Source: an uncultured Eubacterium sp. (GTDB taxonomy: Bacteria; Bacillota; Clostridia; Lachnospirales; Lachnospiraceae). Taken from it: 64,000 bases of DNA. Made by a program: the position numbers and the translations under genes. Of this stretch, positions 36,684 through 44,350 are shown one piece after another (position 1 is the first letter of the stretch; every line of letters begins with the position of its first letter). Location: assembly GCA_947088865.1 (NCBI GenBank), contig CAMUHY010000010.1:1-64000 (forward strand), written 5' to 3'. The notes beneath the pieces are model-generated. The model saw only the letters and a list, made by a program, of their open reading frames with translations, was not told where the DNA came from and made no database searches.

Positions 36684-36712
36684 GTGACTTTTTTTCTTGC
36701 TTATTATATACT
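36684..36712 (+). promoter_or_regulatory. candidate promoter of FliD-like gene
   Basis: GTGACT (36684-36689) and TATACT (36707-36712) are 17 bases apart. A perfect hairpin TTCAGAAAA/TTTTCTGAA (about 36745-36768) lies in the leader. Confidence 0.45.
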
Positions 36713-36807
36713 AAAAATGTGAAAGTGGCTGATTAGATTTCACTATTCAGAAAAAGGATTTTCTGAATTATTTGAATTATTAACAGACAAGGAGGTGACT
36801 GTTTTTA

Positions 36808-38079
36808 ATGATTAGTGGTGCATATAATTATTATCTTTCTCAATATGGAAATAGGGTCAATGCAAAGTATGATACACATACGAAATCTCAACTTAAAAAT
36901 TCTTACAGTAAAGTTGTGAAAACTAACAGCCAGACCCCCGTATATAAAGTAGACATATCCAATGCCGCACAAAAGTATGCGATTGATTTAAAAGAACATG
37001 CTCGTGCGCTAACTTATGTCACAAGAGATTTATCGGATGAATCCAGCGGACAGATGGCATATAAAAAGTCCGCACAATCGAGCAATCCCGATGCTGTCAG
37101 CGCTGTATATACCGGCGGCAACTCAGCTTCCGACTCCAATCAACTAGAGATTGCTGTAAAACAACTTGCTTCAAGTCAAGTAAATACTGGAAATTTCTTG
37201 CAGCCTAACGAAAAATCTCTAAAAAAGGGATTTTACAAATTTGATTTAGACATTAACAACTTAACTTATGAGTTTGAATTTAGCATTTCAGACAAAGAGA
37301 CTAATGCAGATATTCAAAATAAAATTGCAAGACTGATGAATCGCTCCAATATTGGGCTTAATGCAAGTGTAGTGACCAATGAGCTTGGCAATACAGCTCT
37401 ATCGGTCAAATCTGAAGCAACGGGCGTCACTGGCATAAGACCTGTTATCTTTTCCATTGAATCAGAAAATGATGAATTAGTTGAAACATTTGGATTAAAC
37501 AATGTAAGTGAATACCCTGCAAATGCTATTTTTTCTATTAATGGCAATGAAAAATATTCACATAGTAATGATTTGAATTACAACAATCTGTACTCTATTA
37601 AACTAAATAATGTCACAGGTGACAATCCTGCAATTATCAGTTTAAATACAAACGATGAATCCATTGTTGATACAGTTGACGAATTGCTTTCTGGTTATAA
37701 TACCATGATATCTGTATTTTCAACAGATAACAGTATGAAATTTTCTGGAAATGAACGGCTAAAACGTGAATTTTCAAGAATAACCAATGCGTACAAAGCA
37801 ACATTAAATAACAACGGTATGCACGTAGAGCAAGATGGTTCAATCAGCATGAACAAAAGCGAAGTTCTAAGTGTTGCTCACAATGGCTTAATGAGCAATG
37901 TTTTTAGTGAATTGAATGAATTTAAAAAATCCATTCAAAGAAAAGCAGATTCCATTGCTATGAACCCTATGGATTATGTAAACAATAAAATTGTTGCATA
38001 CAAAAATCCGCATCGCACCATGACAGACCCATATAATCTGTCTGCTTACACTGGAATGATGTTTAATGATTATGCTTAA
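36808..38079 (+). CDS. FliD (hook-associated protein 2)-like protein
   Basis: A 423-residue protein with AGGAGGTG about 9 bases before the ATG. The segment around 110-220 (NQLEIAVKQLASSQVNTGNF, then DIQNKIARLMNRSNIGLNASVV) matches the FliD D1/D2 pattern. The C-terminal ~120 residues are helical. It is shorter than typical FliD and lacks the usual N-terminal SGLDT coil. It may be a flagellar-filament-associated paralogue, not the cap itself. No other flagellar structural gene is in the window. Its neighbours point to flagellum-linked glycan genes. Confidence 0.7.
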   Translation: MISGAYNYYLSQYGNRVNAKYDTHTKSQLKNSYSKVVKTNSQTPVYKVDISNAAQKYAIDLKEHARALTYVTRDLSDESSGQMAYKKSAQSSNPDAVSAVYTGGNSASDSNQLEIAVKQLASSQVNTGNFLQPNEKSLKKGFYKFDLDINNLTYEFEFSISDKETNADIQNKIARLMNRSNIGLNASVVTNELGNTALSVKSEATGVTGIRPVIFSIESENDELVETFGLNNVSEYPANAIFSINGNEKYSHSNDLNYNNLYSIKLNNVTGDNPAIISLNTNDESIVDTVDELLSGYNTMISVFSTDNSMKFSGNERLKREFSRITNAYKATLNNNGMHVEQDGSISMNKSEVLSVAHNGLMSNVFSELNEFKKSIQRKADSIAMNPMDYVNNKIVAYKNPHRTMTDPYNLSAYTGMMFNDYA

Positions 38080-38099
38080 AAAGCAAAATTATACCTAAA

Positions 38100-38139
38100 A
38101 AAAAGCTATCGCACAATATTTGTTATGCGATAGCTTTTT
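38100..38139. terminator. bidirectional terminator
   Basis: AAAAAGCTATCGCA pairs with TGCGATAGCTTTTT, giving T-runs on both strands. It serves the FliD-like gene and the convergent ogt. Confidence 0.9.
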
Positions 38140-38147
38140 ATTTCTTT

Positions 38148-38621
38148 CTAATTTATTTTTTCTAAATCTAAGAGATACTTTTTTATCTCAGTACCACAGC
38201 CAAACCCTGTAATATCTCCATTTTTATGAATAACTCGATGACAGGGAACAATAATTAATATAGGATTTTTATTGTTAGCCTGTCCTATTGCACGTGCTGC
38301 CTTTGGATTGTTAACAGCAATTGCAATATCTTCATAACTTCTTGTTTCGCCGTAAGGTATCTTTTGTAGCTCATTCCAAACCTTTTGTTGAAACACTGTC
38401 CCCTTACAATTTATTGGCAATTCAAATTGCTTCCTTTTTTCTAAAAAATATTCATTTAGTTGATGATATGCTTCGTAGAGCAAGTCCGAATGCCTTATAA
38501 ACTTCTGTGGTTGTACGAAGTTTGTTTCGTTTTGTTGTAAAGAAAGTCCGATAAGTTTACCATCTTCTTCTTCAATTTTTAGTAAACCTATTGGACTTTT
38601 AAAAATATAATTAGTATTCAT
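38148..38621 (-). CDS. ogt: methylated-DNA--protein-cysteine methyltransferase
   Basis: A 157-residue suicide repair protein that removes O6-alkyl groups from guanine. The acceptor Cys is in IVPCHRVIH. Other family marks: GTVFQQKVWNELQKIPYGETRSYEDIA and the AARAIGQANNKNP helix-turn-helix with its Arg finger. It is full length. The ribosome-binding site is weak. Confidence 0.96.
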   Translation of the reverse strand: MNTNYIFKSPIGLLKIEEEDGKLIGLSLQQNETNFVQPQKFIRHSDLLYEAYHQLNEYFLEKRKQFELPINCKGTVFQQKVWNELQKIPYGETRSYEDIAIAVNNPKAARAIGQANNKNPILIIVPCHRVIHKNGDITGFGCGTEIKKYLLDLEKIN

Positions 38622-38658
38622 TTTTTATAAAATAAACTATCTATACAGCAAAAACAAT

Positions 38659-39027
38659 TTAACCTGCTGCGGATAACTTAGCAGCAACTTCTCTAAATTG
38701 TTCAACAAATTGAAGGATTCCCTCAAAAGCTTGTGCGCGCTTCTGGTCATCTTTCGCATCATTTGCCTCATTGAGCATAGAAACACTCTCGTTTACCTTA
38801 TCCTTATCAATAACAACAGCATCTTTATTTACAAGGTCTTGTGTTCCGTTAAACACACTAAATATCCAATTCAAACCATTTAATATTGTCACAATATATT
38901 CGTCTGTATCTTCTTGTTTTTCACCCGTTAATTCTTTTATAATCTGCTTTAACGCAGCACTCATTCTATCACAGTATGGCACTGCTACCTCTAAAGCCTC
39001 TATCTGCTGTCCATATAATTCTTCCAT
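38659..39027 (-). CDS. small helical protein with sigma-28-like promoter
   Basis: A 122-residue, mostly helical acidic protein (MEELYGQQIEALEVAVPYCD; SAALKQIIKELTGEKQED; KRAQAFEGILQFVEQFREVAAKL). ATG 39027 follows GGAGG by 8 bases; a TTG at 39042 overlaps that site. A sigma-28-like promoter lies just upstream, which suggests flagellar co-regulation. Export chaperone- or scaffold-like in size, but no family is recognised. It is followed by ogt after ~37 bases. Confidence 0.7.
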   Translation of the reverse strand: MEELYGQQIEALEVAVPYCDRMSAALKQIIKELTGEKQEDTDEYIVTILNGLNWIFSVFNGTQDLVNKDAVVIDKDKVNESVSMLNEANDAKDDQKRAQAFEGILQFVEQFREVAAKLSAAG

Positions 39028-39080
39028 GTTAAAATCCTCCAATACTATGTATTATAAACATACCAACCGACTAATATATT

Positions 39081-39107
39081 GTATCGGCAGCAATATATAA
39101 TAATTAA
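39081..39107 (-). promoter_or_regulatory. sigma-28-like promoter
   Basis: On the minus strand TTAATTAT-N11-GCCGATAC compares with the consensus TAAAGTTT-N11-GCCGATAA. The -10 matches 7 of 8, the -35 matches 5 of 8 and spacing is exact. It lies between the ANL ligase gene and the small helical gene. Confidence 0.6.
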
Positions 39108-39110
39108 CCT

Positions 39111-40475
39111 TTATGCAAAAACTTTTTCATCAATCTGTCCATTGTCAAGCCTGTCAATTGGGTAATTAATCGTAACAACTTTTTGTATTTCCCATCTGTA
39201 ACCATTTTCTTCATTGTACTTATCAATATGTTTTTGGATACGCTCTGGTGTTATATTATCATTTAATTTAACCATCACTGCTGTAAGTTTATTATCGTGC
39301 ATACATACACAGCCATCTTTTACATCATTCATAGCAGCCAGCTTATTATCAACAACTTTTTTACAGATACTCTCCCCTGTTGGAAGTGTAATAATGCCTG
39401 CATCTCGTTTTTCAATAATCAACTGTCCTTTATCATTGAATCGTCCAAAATCGCCTGTGTGAAGCACACCGTTTTCAATAAAAGCAGACGTTTCTTTATC
39501 ATCATTATTAAATCCTGCCATCACACAGCCATCTTTTAACATAATTTCGCCGTTATCTGCTATATATACACTATCTTTTCCCATAACCTCATAAGAACCA
39601 TCTTCACAGTTACTGATAGCAATACAGCCTGTACTTTGCGCTTCTCCATATATGGTATAAATTTGTATACCATTTTCCCTTATCTCCTCACATACTTTTA
39701 AAGGACATGGCGCGCCGCCAATAATAATACATTTTAATTCCTCATTAAACGCCTTAATTTTCTTAAGATACTCTATCATAGACGGATTGGCAGGCAACAT
39801 CGTAGGATTGTAATAATATGTATCAGAATCAATATGCCTTAAACCTCTGCCTACACATACACATGCACCAACGCTAATAGGCCATATAAAACTATACAAA
39901 AGTCCAAATATTTGACTCAATGCAACTTGTGACAACACCTTATCATTCTCATTGCACAGACAGGTCTTTGATAACTTATCAAGCGCTGACATTATATTAG
40001 AAGATGTAAGAATAACGCCTTTGTCGCACTCTTTTGCCGTAGACGTAAAAATAATAATATTGCCTTCCTCTGTATTTTCATCATAAACCAAACCTGTGAC
40101 ATCATCTTTTTCCGCCCCATCAATCGTAATTGCCTTAACGTTTGACAAAATATATTGATTGGTTGAACATAACACATAATCTACATTTGTATTAGAAAGC
40201 ATCTTGTCTCTTGTGCTTCTTGGAATAAAAAAGTCAATTAAAACAACATCTTTTCCAGCAAGAATAATACCAAAAAAATTGACTATCCATCGATATGAAG
40301 CGGGACCATATATCGCAATTCTTTTTCCCTTATATCTTTGCAAATGCAACGCCTTCTTCACTGCATCGGCAAATAATTTTTCATAACTCACTTCAAATGT
40401 ATCATATAATATTGCTGTTTTATCGCCATATTTTAAGGCATTATTTTTCAGCAATTCATAAAATGTTTGAAACAT
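39111..40475 (-). CDS. ANL-superfamily (AMP-ligase) homologue lacking the catalytic lysine
   Basis: A 454-residue acyl-adenylate-forming fold. P-loop FTSTAKECDKGVILT is degenerate against YTSGTTGxPKG. YGEAQSTG stands for the A5 motif, LHTGDFGRF for A7 and IEKRDAG for A8. The invariant A10 Lys (GKI/GKR) is Gln here: RLDNGQIDEKVF. Adenylation may be lost or altered. GGAGG lies 7 bases before the ATG. It is divergent from the CgeB-like gene pair beyond, in a flagellum/glycan neighbourhood. Role unknown. Confidence 0.8.
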   Translation of the reverse strand: MFQTFYELLKNNALKYGDKTAILYDTFEVSYEKLFADAVKKALHLQRYKGKRIAIYGPASYRWIVNFFGIILAGKDVVLIDFFIPRSTRDKMLSNTNVDYVLCSTNQYILSNVKAITIDGAEKDDVTGLVYDENTEEGNIIIFTSTAKECDKGVILTSSNIMSALDKLSKTCLCNENDKVLSQVALSQIFGLLYSFIWPISVGACVCVGRGLRHIDSDTYYYNPTMLPANPSMIEYLKKIKAFNEELKCIIIGGAPCPLKVCEEIRENGIQIYTIYGEAQSTGCIAISNCEDGSYEVMGKDSVYIADNGEIMLKDGCVMAGFNNDDKETSAFIENGVLHTGDFGRFNDKGQLIIEKRDAGIITLPTGESICKKVVDNKLAAMNDVKDGCVCMHDNKLTAVMVKLNDNITPERIQKHIDKYNEENGYRWEIQKVVTINYPIDRLDNGQIDEKVFA

Positions 40476-40558
40476 ACAAATCCTCCTTTTCTATGCTGCT
40501 TTCACGCCAAAAAAGCTTTAAAAACTTTGCGCATTATTTATCAAAACAAAAATCCTTG

Positions 40559-41752
40559 TCAATGCAGCATCACCCATAATTTATCTTTAAAATTAAATAA
40601 TTTTTTTACCTTTTCATATCCATTCTTAGCAATGGCATTTCGTTCTTTATCATGCTTCAAATAATATTCCACTTTTGTAACCAAATCGACCATATCATTA
40701 TATATTACTAAATCCATTCCAGGCTCAAAATATTCCAACAATTCTTGCTGATAATTTGTTAATAAAAAACCTCCACACCCTAAAACATCAAGAACGCGAA
40801 GCGGGATACCCGTCTCAATCAATTTCAGCGATATATTTAAATTAATCTTACTTGCTCTAAATATTTTCGGCATCTGTGTATAATAATCAATATGACCTCG
40901 AAACTTTACTTTATCGAGTCGCTCATCTGTGTCATCCGAATACACATCAACATTGCATCGATTTTGAAGCAGAGCCAGCGCCATATACCGCTCACGCCCT
41001 GTCACTTCTGTTCCCAGCACAAAATTCATCTCATCTTTTGTCACACGAAATGAGCCATTGGACGCTTTCATATACTGATTATTAAGCTTTGCAAGTAAAT
41101 CACTGGTAACCATATCCCTTATAAAACAACCGCCATAAACTTTTTTTTGTGCTTCAATAATTCCTTCCAAATATCCTCGCAAATATTGGTCTAGCGGTGT
41201 GCATATATAATTGTAATCCGACTTGTACAATTTTCCTACTAAAGAGACATCACAAGCATAATTAATATGTTCTTTGGGAATAACACCTTGTTCTTTTCCA
41301 TTTTTTCTTTTCTTAATAATTTGCTCTATCCCCTCTTCACTAAAGACAAAACTATCTGCTGCCAGCGGCATATGATGAGCATTGACGCCTCTTTTAGCAT
41401 ATCGCTCGCACTGCATTCTATCAAAAAAATAAATATCATTGCATGAATTTTTTAGACTTGTTTTATTTCTAATATGTAATGGTTCATCATATACCCAAGA
41501 TACATAGTGAATCCCAAATTCCATACATACAGAGGAGATAAGCGGCGAATAATTAACCGAAAAAACCGTATCATATTTTTTACAATGATTCTCCATAACA
41601 TAGGATTGGAAAATCTTTACAAATTCATCATCTTTTTCCCAGTCATTAAAAATATAATAAAATGTATCATAATCCATATTTAATTCTTGTAATCCCCGTT
41701 CAATGCCTTCCTGCATAAAAGCATTCCATTTAAAAAATAAGATTTTCCCCAT
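40559..41752 (-). CDS. CgeB-like glycosyltransferase (DUF3880)
   Basis: A 397-residue GT-B-like protein. The N-terminal DUF3880 region starts MGKILFFKWNAFMQ. The C-terminal half has ASKINLNISLKLIETGIPLRVLDVLGCGGFLLTNYQ, the nucleotide-sugar binding part seen in CgeB and spore-coat glycosyltransferases. An AAGGA precedes the ATG. It diverges from two related genes at 41924 and 43107. CgeB-type enzymes modify spore or flagellar surface glycans; the acceptor here is inferred to be surface protein. Confidence 0.88.
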   Translation of the reverse strand: MGKILFFKWNAFMQEGIERGLQELNMDYDTFYYIFNDWEKDDEFVKIFQSYVMENHCKKYDTVFSVNYSPLISSVCMEFGIHYVSWVYDEPLHIRNKTSLKNSCNDIYFFDRMQCERYAKRGVNAHHMPLAADSFVFSEEGIEQIIKKRKNGKEQGVIPKEHINYACDVSLVGKLYKSDYNYICTPLDQYLRGYLEGIIEAQKKVYGGCFIRDMVTSDLLAKLNNQYMKASNGSFRVTKDEMNFVLGTEVTGRERYMALALLQNRCNVDVYSDDTDERLDKVKFRGHIDYYTQMPKIFRASKINLNISLKLIETGIPLRVLDVLGCGGFLLTNYQQELLEYFEPGMDLVIYNDMVDLVTKVEYYLKHDKERNAIAKNGYEKVKKLFNFKDKLWVMLH

Positions 41753-41923
41753 ATAAATCCTTCATTTTCACTTCCATTTCACACTGTTACTGTATACGTT
41801 TATTTTACGTTTTTCGACTAAACTTGTCTATCTAAATATTATCACATTTTTCATTGCTAATCTAGCATAATTACATTACAATCAAATATAAGTATTGTCA
41901 AACAACCCTAACATGGAGGATTT

Positions 41924-43105
41924 ATGAAAATATATTTTTATCGTTATAATAGTATCTGCGAGCCTGATGTAATTGAAAGCTTTAAACGGCTTGGATTTGA
42001 ACTCTATGAAGAGACCATTGAAATGACCAAAAAAAATCTGCTTCCATCAGACTGTGTAAAAAAAATATCACCTGTACTAATGTCTGAGACCTTTACATTT
42101 GCATTTACCATCAATTTTTTTCCATATCTCTCAGATATATGTGAAATTATGCATCTTCCTTACATAAGCCTTATTGTAGACAGTCCAGTAATGGAACTTT
42201 ACTCAAAATCTCTGCGCAATTCCTGCAATCGAATATTTTTGTTTGATGCCTGTTTATATCAGGAATTTGCACCATTAAACCCTGATTGCATCTTTCATAT
42301 GCCACTTGCTGCCAATGTGGCAAGAACCGATACTTTCTTATCTCATGCTTCCCAATCTGATAAGAAAAAATATGCCAGTGACATCTCCTTTATCGGTTCA
42401 ACTTATGCTGAAAAATGTCCTTTTAACAGGGCAAAATTGCCGGACTATGAAAAGGGCTATGCAGATGGATTAATTGAGGCACAATTAAAAATATACGGTT
42501 ATAATTTTTTACAGGAAGTAATAACCGATAAATTTGTGACAACCTTCTTAGAGTCAACGCCTCATTCATACCGTTTCCCAGACGAAAATTATGCAGACTA
42601 CAAGGCTTGTGTAGCACAGCTTTATCTCAGTGTAAAAGTTGCTGAACAAGAACGCCTCCGTCTATTAAAAATGTTGTCAGATTCTTTTCATGTTGATATC
42701 TATACAGGCAGTGACACTTCTTCCATGCCTCATATTAACAATCGCGGTTTTGCGCGTTCACTTGACGAAATGCCGCTTATATTTAATCAAAGTAAAATTA
42801 ATATTAACATCACTGCTAAATCCATACGTTCAGGGCTTCCTCTGCGAATATTTGACGTACTTGGCTGCGGTGGTTTTTTGATAACAAACTATCAATCCGA
42901 AATACCACAATTTTTCACGATAGGAAAAGACCTTGTAACTTATGACAGCGCCGATAATTTAAAAGACCTGTGCAGATATTATTTAGAACATGAGCAGGAA
43001 CGCAAAGACATTGCCTTGCATGGCTATAATACCGTTAAAAAATATCATACATATGATATAAGACTATTGCAAATATTAGATAAAGCATTTCCAAAGGAGA
43101 ATTAA
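41924..43105 (+). CDS. CgeB-like glycosyltransferase (DUF3880)
   Basis: A 393-residue paralogue of the neighbours at 40559 and 43107. It shares the signature QSKININITAKSIRSGLPLR followed by IFDVLGCGGFLITNYQSE. The middle (about 200-260) is the least conserved part, where acceptor specificity would sit. TGGAGG lies 6 bases before the ATG. The next gene begins 1 base after its stop, so the two form one transcript. Confidence 0.88.
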   Translation: MKIYFYRYNSICEPDVIESFKRLGFELYEETIEMTKKNLLPSDCVKKISPVLMSETFTFAFTINFFPYLSDICEIMHLPYISLIVDSPVMELYSKSLRNSCNRIFLFDACLYQEFAPLNPDCIFHMPLAANVARTDTFLSHASQSDKKKYASDISFIGSTYAEKCPFNRAKLPDYEKGYADGLIEAQLKIYGYNFLQEVITDKFVTTFLESTPHSYRFPDENYADYKACVAQLYLSVKVAEQERLRLLKMLSDSFHVDIYTGSDTSSMPHINNRGFARSLDEMPLIFNQSKININITAKSIRSGLPLRIFDVLGCGGFLITNYQSEIPQFFTIGKDLVTYDSADNLKDLCRYYLEHEQERKDIALHGYNTVKKYHTYDIRLLQILDKAFPKEN

Positions 43106-43106
43106 A

Positions 43107-44291
43107 ATGAACATACTGCTATTTGAACACAATAATTTCGGAATGGAAGACATCTGTGAAACACTGGAGCAGATGGGACATCAATATAAACGTATCTCTA
43201 CTATTTTAATCTATGAAAGGGTAAGCGCTGAATTTGACCAATTGTTTGAAGAGGCAATGAATACACATTTTGACTGTGTATTTACCTTTAATTACAGTCC
43301 TGTTCTTTCCAACAACTGCAAAAAATACAATATTCCATATATTGCCTTTGTCTATGACAGCCCATTAGTGGCGCTGTACTCTTACACGATTATTAATCCA
43401 TGCAATTATATATTTATATTTGATAAAGCATTGTACGAAGATTTTAAAAAGGAAGGCATCAATACCGTATATTATGCTCCTTTAGCAGTCAACTGCGACC
43501 GACTGGCAAGACAACTGTCTCAAACACCAAGCCCAATTTTAAATAAAGATTTTCACTGTGATATATCCTTTGTAGGTTCGATGTATAATGAAAAGCACAA
43601 TCTCTTTGAACGCTTTAAAAATCTTCCTCCTTATGTGTCTGGTTATCTGGATGCCATTATGGATGCACAGCTTAAAGTATATGGATACTTTTTTATTGAA
43701 GAATTACTTACAAGCAATATCATAGAAGAATTGCAAAAAAGTGTTCCTGTCAACCCAAACAAAGATGGTGTGGAGACGGTTTCCTACCTTTATGCAAACT
43801 ATTTTATTGCACGAAAACTTGCCAATTTAGAGCGTTATTCTCTGCTTTCTGAGCTTTCTGCCAAGTTTGGCAAAACCTATAATATTCATCTATATACGCC
43901 AAATGCTACGCCTGATTTGCCGTTTATTTCCAATAAAGGTGAAATTGATTATTATAATGAATGTCCTTTTGCTTTTGCACAAAGCCGTATCAACCTTAAT
44001 ATTTCTTTGCGTTCCATTCGCACAGGAATCCCTCTTCGTGCAATGGATATTTGTGGTGCAGGCGGATTTCTGATGACCAATTATCAGGCGGATTTATATG
44101 ATGTATTTGTGTCCGATGAAGATATTGCCATATATGAATCAAAGGAAGATTTAGTAAATAAATGCAACTACTACCTTTCACACGAATCACAAAGAGTACA
44201 GATGGCAGCAAATGCGTTTGGAAAAGTAAAAGAAAAGCACACCTTTTTGGTGCGCTTAAATGAAATATTTAGTATTGTATTTAATCCGTAA
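43107..44291 (+). CDS. CgeB-like glycosyltransferase (DUF3880)
   Basis: A 394-residue third paralogue with FAQSRINLNISLRSIRTGIP and LRAMDICGAGGFLMTNYQAD. AAAGGAG precedes the ATG by 8 bases. Three non-identical copies in one locus suggest stepwise extension of a glycan. It converges on the glycosyltransferase gene at 44351. Confidence 0.88.
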   Translation: MNILLFEHNNFGMEDICETLEQMGHQYKRISTILIYERVSAEFDQLFEEAMNTHFDCVFTFNYSPVLSNNCKKYNIPYIAFVYDSPLVALYSYTIINPCNYIFIFDKALYEDFKKEGINTVYYAPLAVNCDRLARQLSQTPSPILNKDFHCDISFVGSMYNEKHNLFERFKNLPPYVSGYLDAIMDAQLKVYGYFFIEELLTSNIIEELQKSVPVNPNKDGVETVSYLYANYFIARKLANLERYSLLSELSAKFGKTYNIHLYTPNATPDLPFISNKGEIDYYNECPFAFAQSRINLNISLRSIRTGIPLRAMDICGAGGFLMTNYQADLYDVFVSDEDIAIYESKEDLVNKCNYYLSHESQRVQMAANAFGKVKEKHTFLVRLNEIFSIVFNP

Positions 44292-44350
44292 AAATTTTCA
44301 TTATACTTTTCAATATTTATGTTATTGATTGTTTAAAATCGGATATAAAA

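Noticed and set aside
36727-36737. Sigma-28-like GCTGATTA upstream of the FliD-like gene
   Set aside because: No matching -35 at the 11-base spacing (TACTAAAA); the sigma-A-like pair at 36684-36712 fits better.
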